From Planococcus citri (taxonomy: Eukaryota > Arthropoda > Insecta > Hemiptera > Pseudococcidae), in NCBI RefSeq assembly GCF_950023065.1, contig NC_088679.1, forward strand, positions 62,558,001 through 62,622,000: a stretch of 64,000 bases of DNA, written 5' to 3'. Numbering within the stretch: the stretch's first letter is position 1; each line of letters begins with the position of its first letter. Of this stretch, positions 49,903 through 63,377 are shown in pieces. Both the position numbers and the translations under genes were made by a program. Below the pieces are notes generated by a model. That model was not told the DNA's origin, did not search any database, and was given only the letters and a program-made list of their open reading frames with translations.

Positions 49903-52814
49903 AGGCTGAAATGTTGAAAAACGCCTGGTTTGAGAATTTTGTGATTTTGATTTGATTTTTGGTCACGAATTTTTCCAGTTTTCTCTTCATTAAAACGATT
50001 TCAAAAGCCCTTAAAGTGATATTCGAATTAGAAGAGAGGAAAGGCTTGAATCTTTTACAAAGTTAGAAAGTTACAATAATTATTGAATAATTAATTGCTG
50101 GTGAAATTATTATTCAACGTGAATCAGATTCAGATTCGAAATTCTGAAAAATAGGTAATAGGGCAGGTATCAATTTGTAATCAAAAGTCAAAACCTTGGA
50201 ATAAGTCCATTTCATTATGATCTTTTATTTAATTATGTATATTACAGGTACTAATACTTGCCTGATTCTTCTGGATAGAATTTCATGACTCATAAGTATG
50301 TATTCTGAAAACACTATCGATAGATTGATAGGTTCTCGAAAATTGTGGCGATAAATGAGACAGAAATACCTAAAAAATTTTCTTGTAGGTATCATTTCCT
50401 AGTAGATGATCTCGAATAATTTTCATGGACCATTTTCCAATCATAGGCCATTTATAAACCAAATTAGGTGACTTGATGCGTGTCTATGACCTTACGACGA
50501 GTAAAATTTTCGGTATTTTTGCGTGCTTTCTGCTTTATTACTTTAATTTCTCTCGATTATACGAACTCGAAGGTGTTATCTGTTCTATTGATTATTACGT
50601 CTGTCTATAATATTCCCATCGCTAATAATACTCTAGCTGATGGTTTAAAAAAAAAAAAACAAAAAAAAATTGATAAAAACCGTAAGTTGCAACTTGCGAA
50701 TGTGGTGCGTGCGTGATAACACCCTCCCATCCCCTGGAACTTTTTCTTTTCATCCGAAAAAGCTACGCCCTGATGGCAACACTGGCTCTGGCGACGTTTT
50801 GTTTGGCGTTGCGTTGTTGGTACGTGAAAACGTGAATTTTTGTTTATTCGGTATTTAGCTGCGAAGAATGGCTGTGCGTGGTGTTGTTACGCGTTATAAT
50901 TATTTGTTAATTGATGTGAATCGTGTTTTAAATATTCCTTTAATTCACCATAGATCGAATGTAAGTGTTTATTGCAATATTTCTACGTTGGTTATTAATT
51001 TTATAGCGTATTTAATCTTCCCAAAGTGTTAGAGATGACGAGTAATCTCGAAGAATAAGGTAGCTTTCTTAGATCGTCGTCGAGTTTATTATACAATGTA
51101 AATATGTTATCGTATTGTGTGAATTATCGTTCCTCAGGTTTGGGAATATTGTATCGTTTTATTCGTGATATTGTTTTATAATCTTTATTATCTCGATTGA
51201 AAATAATCCGAGTGTTTGAAAAGTGCGTTCGATATGTCGCATGTTTGCCTCCAAAAAAGCTGTTGATCGTGATAAGGGGTCTGAAATGTTTTCATTGTTC
51301 ACGTGTCTAGAGAACGTGTTTATGGTCCAAGTTGATGATTGTGTGCTTAGCTATTTTTCTATTTAGAGTGAATTTAGTTTAGTCGAATTACGTAATAATT
51401 TGCCGGGTTTTTATCCTCTCTTCTCATTCAATTGTACCGCCGTTAGAGAGGTTTGAAATGATAAATATGCTATTCTAACGGCTTAATTAGACCCATATAG
51501 TAAGTAAGTATTGTGCATCGAGAACATTGACAGTGAAATATTAAGTATGAAAATGCACCTCGTGTTAGCCAAAATCTACCGTTATGTGCGGTATATTTTT
51601 GTGTGTATCTACTATTGTGTCTTACGTACATTGTTTGGCCAATGTTCGCTTCGAATCAGCTGAGAAGTGAGAATAGTCGGGTGAATCGAACCTTGCAATA
51701 ACCTGACCGGCTATAATCACCTCACATAGAATCGTAGGTCCAGGTACATTGCATATCTGATATCATGTTACAAAGTTGCTAGCTACCAGCTGCCGAAAAT
51801 TATCTAATATTTGATGTACTTAGTATGAATGAAGACGAATGTAACCCAAATTATACAGCTTGTCGTTCTTAAAAGACACGAAATTTCTTCTCTGTGTTTA
51901 GAAAGATGTACGTACATTTTCGAGATGAACTGTATAATTTTTCTGTTTTGTTTTCTTTCTCGAATATGGAACACCTTTTGAATAATGTATACATTGGGTT
52001 CCTATATTTCGCTGCTTCTGACAGGAAAATGGAACTGTAAGGTCTGAAAATTCAACTCTGTACGAAGATATTGTTTTTAGTTCATCTTCAGGGAAATAGT
52101 TACGCGAAATGGCGTATTTGGTCGTGCCCCTCGTCATCAAATTTTGAGTGTTGAACGCCTCGAGATTACTTGAATATTTTGAGACCCCAACATTTTATTC
52201 AACGATTTTCTGGGTTCAGTTGGGAAATATTTGTGGGATTGAAATGTCCGATATCGGATGACCCAAAAATCGCAAGCAGAGGCGTGCCGAATGGGGGGGG
52301 GGGTATGGGAGGGGGCTCTCCCAGCAGAAAAATTTAGACGAAAAGTGGGTAATTTTGGGGAAAAATTGGGTGAGTTGGAAAAAGTTGAAAAATTTGGGAA
52401 AGAATTGTGTACTAAATTGGGAAAATCAAAGAATAATTATCAAAAACCATGGGACTTCTTGAAATAGGTAGGTATATAAATTATCGTCCACACTTCGTTC
52501 GGGCCAGTTTCATTTTCCTTTTTGTGACCAACGTTGGAGAGTAGAAAAATTGACTTTTCACATCAAAAATAATGTTGTTTTTATCTTGAAATACAATTTT
52601 TTTGGGGCAAAGTGGACTAATATGAATAATTCCTTCTCTTTAATCTAACTCAATATCTCAAATACCTATGTACTAGTTTTGAACCATTCTGGAAGCTCCA
52701 GCAATTTTTTAATTTTCTCTAGAAATTTCACATCGTTCATAGAAACGCCAAATATCAACTTTAGCACCTTTTAGTAACTTCTGACTGTTTGTGGTAGTTA
52801 CTGTGAAATTCCAA
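49903..52814. other. Intergenic, no gene recognised
   Basis: The part at 50.7-51.6 kb is less AT-rich, has few homopolymer runs and could be a promoter or 5' exon region of a gene outside the window. I found no coding exon to support it. Confidence 0.4.
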
Positions 52815-54497
52815 CTCTTCTGAAAAACCTGGAAAAGTCAGGGAATTTCTTAATTTTCACGCAAAATTCCTGGAATTTTTTGAAAATACGACCAATTGCA
52901 GATTAGGGTCTGTGATGAAAGAAAAACATTATTCTTTACTTCTAGAAACCCAAATTTTCGAAAACTTTTGCCTTCTTTTTCTTTTTTTTGGAAGCAAGAT
53001 CACAATTTCTAGATAATGAAAATCCAGTTTTATGAACCACAAAAAAAACATCGTTTTTATGCTTCTCGAAATGCAAATTTACAAGAGCTTTTGCCTTCGC
53101 TCGGGCCTGTACTGTTTTTTTTTTTTTGAAAATCAAATTCCTTCAAAAAAATATGATTCAAATTCTAAAATTTTAAAAGCTAAAAATTAATCTACATACC
53201 TACTTGTCCTCACATTTATAAAAAAAACTCGTTTTTATGCCTCTCGGAATATAAATTTTCATAAGCTTTCGCCTTCCATTCGTTCGAGCCTGTTCTATTT
53301 TCTTTTTCAAAAGTAATTTCCTTCAATAAAAACATGATTACAATTCTAAAATTTTAAAAACCAAAATATACCTAAGTTTGATTCTCATTTTGGTGTAAAC
53401 AAATTTCACATCTGAGGCCTCCAAAAATCCCCCCCCCCCAAGAGAATTTTTTCATAAGTCATATATGTAGATGTAGAATACTTATGTTTCTCATTTTGGA
53501 GTAAACAATCAATCCACACATTTTCATTCGACACCACCCCCTCTCAATTTGCCCCGGGCCCGTATCGGCTCTGCTATTTTTTAGTCATTTTCATACTGGA
53601 AAAAATAAAAGCGTATAGGTAGGTATACAATAATTGCTTTTATTGTACTTATTCAGTTATTCTTAATTCTGCCAGTCAAAATTATTTTCCATTTTTGTAC
53701 CCAATTGTTTTTTTTTTAAAGTGAAAAAGTTAGTAATTAATCTCTCTCTTTGCTGGTCTAATAATTAGGGCTGAGATATTTATTTTCTAAAAAATTCTAA
53801 AATATTCCCTATAAATATTTTCTAAAAAAACGTGAAATAAGTGAGTAAAAATATGCTTCAAAAACTCGAAATATGCAAAAAAAATACCTTACAATATGGG
53901 TATCATTTTAAAAAGAATTTCATTCTTTCTTTCATTTTGTTGATATTGTGTGATATTTTAGATAATTAAATAAGAAATTCTACCATTTCCATCAAAATTA
54001 GCATAATTTTTGATTTTTTAGAAAACAAATTTTTCATTTTTCAAATTTTAATTTTTTGATTAGAAATTTTTTTTTTGAATTTTGAAATCTCGCCTGTTTT
54101 GTAACTGTAAGTTTTTTAAAAATATTCTCCAAAAACAGTGAAAATTGCTGAATATATCCAAATATTCCCAAAAAAAGCTCAAAATATGCATTTATGCTTG
54201 AAATATACCAAAATATTTTCTAACATAGGTATGGGGCTCAATCGACTCGAAATTTTATGAAACGTAAAACTATGTTGGATATACCTTATCTAGTATACTT
54301 TAAAAAAATATGATATAAAATATTTTTCTCGGCCCTAAGTACTAAAAATCTAGCAGTTATAAACACCCTAACCCCCCCTCCTCCAAAAAAAGTTCAAGGA
54401 GTATCTAGTTCGAAGAGAAACTTATGAAGAAAAAAAATGATCTGGAAAACCTGGAAAAGTAAGGGAAAATGACTTGCCAAAAATAATGGACACCCTG
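52815..54497. mobile_element. CAGGGTG-family TIR element, copy 3, with a nested element
   Basis: The left end is decayed (it begins at the CTGAAAAACCTGGAAAAGTC subterminal block), while the right end ATGGACACCCTG is clear at 54486-54497. After subtracting the insert at 53766-54338 the length is about 1.1 kb, as in copies 1 and 2. The internal repeats with GCCTTCGCTCGGGCC-like blocks are diverged, so this is the oldest of the three. Confidence 0.7.
53766..54338. mobile_element. hAT-like MITE related to the 8.3-kb element, nested in copy 3
   Basis: The ends TTAGGGCTGAGA and TCTCGGCCCTAA are inverted repeats resembling CAGGGCTCGGAT. The inside has AATATTCCC, AAATATGC and TTTTCTAAAAAA repeats matching the reverse complement of the 8285-8865 element. 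No target duplication remains. Confidence 0.55.
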
Positions 54498-57400
54498 TCT
54501 AAGAGGTTGAGTTCAGTTGTAAATTTTTGACCAATTTATTAATTCCCAAAAAATTGAAAAAATCCAATTTTCTTGATGGGGGTATCGTTTAATAGGTCCT
54601 GAATTTCATTTTTGACCGCTGCAGAGCGATTTAAAATTTCTGAAGAAAATTAAAAATATCTCTAAGGGGTTCCATAATAGTTCAAAACTTGTAATTGTTG
54701 ACGTTTTGGGAGTTGGATTTCAGGAATTCTGTTTACGATGGTTTAATTTGCTTGGAAAATCTTTAATTTGGCGGAAATGCTTCAAACCCCCCCCCCCTCT
54801 TAAAACTGTTTTTTTCAATTTTTTTTTAGGAAATTCGGCAAGTTATGAAGGTTATACTCGTCGGATGTGTTATTCCGATTTAGCCTGTTATAGGTAGTTC
54901 AAATCAAAGAGAGTGATTTTAAAATGTTCCCTTGTAAATATTATGATGAAGAATTCTGACGGAGGATTTGATCAAGATGTTGGCGAAGGATCTTATTCAG
55001 GATTTCAGCTAAGGATTCGCAAAAAATGTTGTCGAAGGATTTGTGAAAGTCTTGAGATAGATTTTTTAAAGGATTTGCGAAAGATTTTTCACTGATGAAA
55101 AATTTACAGGATTTTTTCAATGTTTTCAGAAGTCTGACAAAAAGTCAAAAAGACAGTTTTGAATGATATTCATGTCAAAATTTTGTCATGAAATAGTCTC
55201 GTATACACATTTCGTTAATTTGAAATCATCAAATCAATATTCATGCATTTTCTTCTCCACCTCTCCCTTCTCTCGAAAAAAGCTCAATGTTTTGAAATAA
55301 TTTTCAATGAAAAATTCACGACTTTCAGACCAAAACAGAATTTTCTCAGCACTTCTTCAGTTTTCAACATAATATTATATTAATTTTGTCAAATATTCGA
55401 AACTAAGTACTTAGTACTTAGATGGACACTAATGGAAAGATAACTGCATAAGAAAACATTCTTCGTTCATCTCTCCCAAAAAAGACTGAATTTTCTACAC
55501 ACATGACGCGTAAATTATTCAAAATGTTCGGCAAGTTTTCAACAACGAATGGTAATTTATTGAAAAGTATTCCAGCAATACTAATGGACCCATCGAACAT
55601 ATTAGCTACGATTTCGTTCGGTGGAAAGTTCAAGAGTATAATATTGATTAGTTTATTCTTATGGTTCGATGAAATTCGCCTAACGTGAAAGCACGTCGAA
55701 TTAAATTTACATATTTTAACTTATCTAATACGAGTATGTATAGACGTGCGTATGAAAATATTTTACACCCAAAACACGTGTCCCTCAGGTAAACAATTCC
55801 GTTCTCATAACCGATCGTACCGATCCCCCTGCAGGGTTGTGCAATTTGAATGGCATACACGAGTAAAATGCTTCAAGTTCAGAGCATGTTACTCGTATTA
55901 ATCGTATTTCCTCTTCTCCCTTCCACATCAATAAATCATAAAAATCATTTCGCAATAAAAATTACAATTTAAAAAAATTGAAAATTGCAAAGAATGACTA
56001 CAGAAAAAATGCCTCTCTTATTAAACTTGTCCTGCATTTGAAAATCAATCATAAAATTGCGTTTACATTATTATTATTAATATCTTATCGACCCCACCTA
56101 TAGCTCGGTGAAGTGTAAATGACCTAGGTAAAGCCTCTCGAATTCGCCGCAGGTATTTACAAGTATCATTAATTTATTCATTTTTTCCCACCCTAAACGA
56201 TCATTTTTTTTCTCGAGTAACTTATTAAAAACTATATTCGACATGACGACGACAAGAGAATATTTAACTCGCCTATCCACAGTAATAATTTGTACTACTT
56301 ACTCGTAGATAAAGTTTACGCATTGAGAAGAAGTCAATTTTCAACAGCGCGAAACTGACGAGAAAGTTGGCTAGTCTTATGACGAAAAACAGTTTGCGGA
56401 TAGTTTCCTTGTTGGAGATGTCGTCAATTTGTGACATTTATAATCTACTTTGGGATATTCCTCAAGCTGCAAGTGATAGTTTTAAGACGTGTCGCAAAGT
56501 GCCAAACTATAATACGCCTGTTAAGAAGTAAATTTCGCGTTCGGTTAGCGTGTTTCTTGAAAGCTATAGCTTTAGTTAGTAGGTCTAGGTGTTCGTATGT
56601 TTTAATGGGCCGAAGTGGTTAAACTTATGGAATACGGAGATACTTACGTAATCTGTAATCTATTCCTTGACTATTTTTTGAGCAAATTTTCCTGCTTGAA
56701 AAAGTCTATTGTTGATGATTTTGATATCTACTGTTAAATCAATAAAATTTGCGAAATTTTTTCGATTTTTCAAAATTGACAATAATGACTTGAAAATTGA
56801 CACTACTGCGTTCCAAAATATTTCCCCAGTTTTAGGAATGATATCTTCCAATATTTGGCTTAATCAATATGAAGTACATGTTTCAAAAAAAAAATTCAGA
56901 ACGCAAATTTATCCAAAAATAAGCAATTCGTAAATTTTCAACCGCGGAGTGGATCCGTAAAAGTAGTTTGGATTTTGACGACAATAGCATAGATCGATGC
57001 AGAATCTCAATAATATTTTCATCTGGGACTAGGCCATTTTCCTCAAAACAGGTTAGACAGTGGCAAGAACGAAAAAACCTCGATTTTTTTTCGAAAATAC
57101 TCTTTCTTTGAAGGCCCAAATATCCCCACCGAGGACATCTCCGGAGCTAAAAATTTTCTGAGTAACTTTCAGCTCAAAATGAAGGTCTCTGCTGAATTTT
57201 TAATTCAGGTGCTCAGATTTTGTTGTAGGTCATCTTTGTTTGGTCCAAAAAAAAGTGTTTTCTGAATTGGCCCTTCTGCATCTGAAATAAAAGGAACAAG
57301 GTTGAATATCTAGATTGTCTGGCTAAGTTACCTATTTTGAGAAGATTATTTTACAATTTAATTTTCGATTTTGTTTCAATTTTCTAAGCAGACGATTTTC

Positions 57401-58875
57401 AAAAAAAGCCATTGAGAATGAGTTACCCCTTCAAGTACAGCTGGTGTCTAACGGTCACGAAAGTCTTGAAAGTCATGAAAAAGTTATAAATTTCGCTAGG
57501 TGGCCATAAAAGTCATGAATTTTGCACGAAACACATTTAAAGATTTTTCAAAAAGCCAATGAAATGAAAAATACATTCAAAAAAATGGAAAATTTGTTCA
57601 AAAAAATCAGAAAAATGAAAAAACCAAAATACCTAGGTACATATGCCTTCCCTTCCTACAAATAAAAAAAAAATTTCCTCGCCGGTTTCAAGTTATTCAA
57701 TTTTTTGTGGTGGTGGGGGGGGGGGTAAAAATGTGAGAAAAGGGTCATGAAAAAATTATGATTTTTTTGTCTGGGAGTTTTGTTAGACACCCTGAAGTAG
57801 AATTTACATTTGAAAGTGGTGAAAAAATGTCAAAATTATCAGGTCTTCAAGTCTTTAAAAAAGTTTTCTTTTGGTTTTTTAAAGAATTTCTGAAAGTTTT
57901 AAAAAAGTTTTTTTATGGTAGATTTGTCAAACTTTTTCATGACACACATCAATAAATGCTCATTTTGGTCCATTCTGTGGAGCCTCCAGCGATTTATTAA
58001 TTTTCTCCAGACATTTCAAATCGCTCGTAGAAGGGCAAAAAATGAATTTTTAGCTCCTATAACTTTGGTTGATGCTTATTGGGCACCCTCTTGGCCGTTT
58101 TAGGCGATACCGCAAAATTCCAAGAGTGTGAGTTCAAAAAATTGAATTTTTGACCAATTTTATAAATTCGTGAAAAAAAGAAAAAAGTAAGTAATATTTC
58201 AAAGAAAGTATTTAACGAGCGAAAAAAAGTTGCTTTATGACCTTTTTGAAGCCTCCAGCGAGTTTTCAAATTTCTCCAAAAATTTCAAATTGCTCTGGAA
58301 GGGACAAAAATGAACTTCAGCTTCCATAACTTTAGTCAGTGCTTTTATTGGGCACCTTCTCGACCGTTTTTGTTGCGTACCTTTTTTGAAAATTGATTTT
58401 TTTTTCATTTTTGTGGAATGTGAGTAGAAATCTTGGAAATTTGCAGTAACCATCTGATCAATTTTGCATGTTTTCCATTAAATTATGTGAACTTGAATGA
58501 AATGGTGCTTTAGTTCATATTGTTTTTTCCCAGAAAATTGTAATAGCTCCATAGAAAAAATGATTAAAAGTTCGTATTCCTCTTTAAAAATTTCGCAGAG
58601 ATTCAATCCTCGTTTCAAAAACAAACTCTAAAATAGGCTCCCATAGTAAATCCCGAACAATTCCATTTCAAACCCCAAATTCGAAGAGATATTTTGTAAA
58701 AAAAAAAATTCATTACTTTGTGCATTCCACGTGTTACAACTTCAATCACAAAACATTCCTCCATAATGCTCACTCGGTCTGTGCTTTAAACGTTAATCTT
58801 CTCAACTTGACCGTGGAAAAATTCACCTACATTCTCGCCAACGAACGTTGGAATTTGGAATTCTTTTGAAATCCA
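54498..58875. other. Intergenic, no gene recognised
   Basis: There are fragments of the GGAGCCTCCAGCGA repeat family at about 57975-58110 and 58245-58390. No splice-supported coding sequence was seen. Confidence 0.45.
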
Positions 58876-58902
58876 ACACGACGACGACGACGACGACGAC
58901 GA
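58876..58902. repeat. (ACG)n microsatellite
   Basis: Nine ACG/CGA repeats in a row. Confidence 0.9.
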
Positions 58903-61000
58903 GTATTGAACATATTACTACCGTACACAAAAGGGTATACATATTACTCGAAGAATAGTACACAGTACCTACCTTACCTCTACCCAACACATACAACTTG
59001 GCTGTAATATACGTAATTTATAAGCTAACTCCTGCAGGGCGCACGTGCATAGAAATTTATCGAAATTGCACACTACTCTAGAGACAACGTAGAGAAACGT
59101 ATGTAGGTATACATAGGTAGGTAGGTACTAGTTACTAAGACCGAAAGTATACCTAATATTCTCAAACGTGCTGTGCAAAATGTACAGATGGAAGTTATCG
59201 TATTGTTCTAGTTACATCTGTTCTCAAACTGCGACATCATTAGGTATTGTTTTGTTTTTTTTTTTGGCCACGGAGTTATCGACTCCGAAAGCCAGAGGAA
59301 GCTAAGGATCACGATAGCGAAGTTCGCTAAACTGTCATTAATACTCCTGTCAGTGTCCATTGAGATAGTGTACTCGTTATCGTTTCATCTGTAAAGTTTT
59401 ACTTTTACATGATGTCGTCGAAATTATACCTATTCAACCTGCTCGAATAATATGTGCACCTATGTTATTAAGTCTTTAATATGTATAACACCGGCGACGT
59501 AATTATTACCACCGAGTGTAGGTGTGTACTTTATATGTCTACGATAGTATGTATACGTGCCTGTTATTAAATATCCAATGTACTTTGTAATACGTTATTA
59601 ATATACCTGGGCTTGGGCACGCCTATTATAAGCCTTATCGTGTGACTGTTTTCTATGTTCACTGTTCACGTTGAAAAAAATTGGAATTATTACCACGTTA
59701 TTGAGTTAAAAGCCATTTTAAGAGCGATTTAAAATTTATAGAACGGGTAAAACAAAAACATGAGGTGGGCAGGGATTTCTCAAGGTTTTCAGCTTCGAAT
59801 ATGACTTACCCCTTGTCTTGAACGAGGTGTCCACAAGTTAATGGAAGTGGTACCATTTTCAAAGTAGGGACTTCAAATGGAAGGAAGGACCCCCCTCTCC
59901 CTAATTTGCGGACTAAATTAAGAAAAAATGTGCAAGTCGTGTAATACATTGAATTCTTTATAAATGTTTTCGGAAGTGCTGAGCACGATTGTGGTCTAAC
60001 TCAGCTTGTGTCCTCAGAAAAAAATTTGAAATCTTTTTTGAAATTTTCAAAAGTTGAAAGTTGAGTCTTTTCATAACAGGAGGTGAATTTGTAACGCGAT
60101 GAATAAACTGGTGGTCCTTATTTTCGAAATTGGGACTTTCCTCCCTCTCAACCCATGAATTAGTGACCTCTGGTAAGAAAATAATTCCCTATTTTTTATT
60201 TTTTTTCATTTTCGAAAAACTCGGGCTGCGGTGCGGTGGGCCCCTCAAGTTTTTAAACATTTTTATAAAATACAAATTCACTGTAAAATTTTGAAATTTC
60301 GAAATTTCAAGTTCTGTTATCTCTAAAAAGCCTCTTTTCAGTAAAATAAACTCTCATGATGATTTTAGCTCTCTCCTTTGAAAATTAAGCTGCCCTCCCT
60401 AAAATCGCTGCAATTTAATGTAAAATACGAATTTCAGCCATTCTAGGGGACCGACTTGGTTTTCTAGGGATGGGGTTAAAATCCTCATGAGAGTTCATTT
60501 TACTCAAAAAAGACTTTTTTAAAAGTGCAAAAACTTATTTTTAAATTCAAAAAATTTTCTTTGAAATTGAATTTTTGAAAATTTTTGAAAATTGAGAGGC
60601 CTATTGCAGTTTGAGTTTTTCAAAAAATGAAAAATAGGGCATTATGTTTTCACCAGAGGTCACCACTTTGAGGGTTGGGAGCAGAAGAAATCGCGATTTT
60701 TCTTTTCTCATTTGTATTCAAGGACCACCCTAATAGACTCTTTTAGGCCTCATTTGAAAATCTTGGGGGAAAATACAGCTTACGAGTATATGCATCTTTT
60801 TATGCTGGGCTCGTACTCAGTTACTTTTTCAAAATTTTGGTCAAGTAGATACCAAAGTTACTTTTTTTTTTGGAAAATATTCGAAATTTTTTTTTTTCAT
60901 GTCGTTGTTCTATTTTTTGAAAAAAAGAAAAATATCAATAAATTAATGATTTGCGAAAGTGATGAGTACGCACTTTACATTGCGTTTTCTGCCTTTTGTC
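58903..61000. other. Intergenic, no gene recognised
   Basis: AT-rich sequence with short TAGGTAGGTA runs near 59.1 kb. No gene, RNA or transposon end was seen. Confidence 0.45.
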
Positions 61001-62170
61001 AAAGTTGCCAAAGTATTGCTTTCTGTTAAAAATAGCCAAAGTGTCGCCCGGAAACCCTCGTTTCTTATCAAAAATTGCAAAACTTTTTTCAATGAGTTTC
61101 ATTTTTTTTTTTTCATAAATTGACCAAAAATCCCATTGTTTTGTCAGGTTTACCCAAAAACCTCGCAGACCTTTGCTAAAATTGCCAATGGATTGCCTTT
61201 TACCGAAAGTTGACAAAAAATCTCACTTTCGATCAAAATTGCCTAAATGTTTATATTTTTTTTTTACATGAAGTATTTCTAAAACTTTTCATATTCTTAT
61301 CAAAAATCAAAGTCTCGATTCCTGCCAAAAATGGGGAAAAGTCTCGCATTCTGAAAAAATTGCCAAAAAGTCTTTATTTTTAGCCAAAAATGGTAAAAAT
61401 TGATTTTTTTTTCAAAATCTGTTTTTTGCTATAATTATTAAAATCTTGCTTTTTGCCAAAAGTTGACCAAAATTCTAGTTTTTTTCCTTACGATTAATTT
61501 CACATTTTTGCCATAAATTGTTTAAAATTACTGCAATGTCGCTTTCTCCCGAAAATGGCAAAATTGTGTCTGGCGCTCTGTCAAGATTGCCAAAAAATGT
61601 TGAAAACAGTCTCCTTTTTTGGCAAAAAATTCAAGTCTACTTTTTTTGCCAAAAATTGCCGAAATTCTATTTTTTCAAAAATTTGCCAAGAAAACCTTCA
61701 GTCTTTTGCTAAAATGGTCAAAATCTTGCTTTTTACCAAATATTGTCAAAAATTCTAGCTTTGTTCCTTCTTTAAACTTCCAAAAAATTTACTTTTTTAC
61801 CATAGTTGATAAGTCACGTTTTTTTTCTTCAAAAATGATGAAAATTCCTCAAAATTGTGAGGGTCTCGTTTTCTGCCAAAAGTAGCCACCAGTCTCGCTT
61901 TGTGTTAGAATAATTATCAGAAAGTCTCGTTTTTTGGCCAGAAATTGTCTAAATGTTTCGCTTTTTTTTTTGCCAAAAATTGCCATAAATCCACACATTT
62001 TTGCTCAAAATTGCATTTCTCTGAAAAAGTTGTGAAATGATCTTATTTTTTGAACAAAAATTTCAAAATAGTCTTACTTTTGTGGCAAAATTCGCGAAAA
62101 TGCATCACTTTTTTGCCAATAAGAAATCGTCAAAATATCCTGCTTTTTTTGCTAAAATTGTCTAAAGTAT
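61000..62170. repeat. Degenerate minisatellite, array C
   Basis: This is the longest array of the TTGCCAAAAA / AAAGTCTCGCTTTTT family, with units about 30-40 bp and heavy divergence. It is homologous in pattern to arrays A and B. Confidence 0.65.
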
Positions 62171-63158
62171 CGATCGAGTTCCATATTGTTAGATTTTGAT
62201 TGGAATAATTTTGGTGTGTGATTCTTTTTACATTAAATTCAATTGAGATTTTATTGTGATCACCCCCCCCCCCCGCCCAAAATGTGCAGCCCAAATTTTG
62301 TATAAGTAACATGGTTTGTTTGTTTGATGTTTTTTCAAACTTTTTAGTCCAAATTAACTGAAGTTGGCTGAAGTTGATTTTTTTTTGTTGGAAAAAATCA
62401 ACTACGAGCTCTGTTTTATGAGCAAAATAAGTATCCATCGAATAGGGTTTTTGTTTTTGGATCCTGAAACCCATAGGGTGATGAGCCCCTCTCCCTCAAA
62501 TTTGAGGCAAGATCGCGAAAAAAAATTGAATGGGTCGTATGATATTGTTAGTTACATTTTTGGTAATACATACAAATATCGAGTTCAAAATATCTGTTTA
62601 TTTTTGGGATATAACTCCCTCCACCCCCCCCCCTCATGACCCCTTAAATTACCAAGAGACATATGCGTCAACGTCTTGATTTACACGACGAAAAACTCCT
62701 TGGAAAAAATCTCGTCTGTTTGCGAACTCTCAGTCAGAATACTTCGTAAGCTCATCTCAGTCAGTCACACTGAAAACTAAACACTTGTAAAATAAACCCA
62801 CTCGAGCGGAAAGAAATTACGATTTTCCATTCGAATGAGTTAATCGTTTAAGGCATGCCGCGTCTAGTCTAGCTGGTTCGAAACAATTACTCAACATGTG
62901 ATACTGATACTATACTATAGGTGTTCTCCAGTAGCAAACGAATAACACCGCAGCACTGCCGCGTGTTTAACAAGTCGTTAAACTTCGCTTCCTTAGCGAT
63001 CAATTACCTCCTTAATTGAGTTTTTGTCCTTTTTTTTTTTTTTTTTTTTTCAGTGTCAACATTAATCGTACCTCTTCTACCTATGTGATATCATATAGAG
63101 TAAACACACGTACACGACCTTCGGTGACCGAGAAAAACTCATCGCCGAAAGAAAAATG
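62171..63158. other. Intergenic, no gene recognised
   Basis: C-rich and T-rich runs, otherwise unremarkable. Confidence 0.4.
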
Positions 63159-63377
63159 TCAACCTGGTGTGATATTTAGAGTAAATGTTGAGCAGGCTTT
63201 CTCGCTACAAATTTCACGTCCCTGGCTTCCCAATTCCCATCCCTTCTCGACCAAAATTCGTATAATTCCACCACGATCTCGTAAATGACGCTCTAAATAA
63301 CCGTCTACACGTAAATAATCTAACCACTGTAGTTTTTTTTCTTCAAGTCGGGCTCCTGTTGTGTCGTCGGTATGTCG
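63159..63377 (-). CDS. Unidentified coding-like segment
   Basis: A minus-strand frame without an ATG is open for 72 codons to TGA at 63159-63161. Composition is clearly less AT-rich than its surroundings, and the translation looks like real protein: a charged start (ARLEEKKLQW), then LDYLRVDGYLERHLRDRGG and IIRILVEKGWELGSQGREIC. A possible acceptor (CTACAG) lies at 63327-63332. I do not recognise the family. It would be an internal or last exon of a gene that extends beyond the right edge of the window. Confidence 0.45.
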   Translation of the reverse strand, partial: RHTDDTTGARLEEKKLQWLDYLRVDGYLERHLRDRGGIIRILVEKGWELGSQGREICSEKACSTFTLNITPG

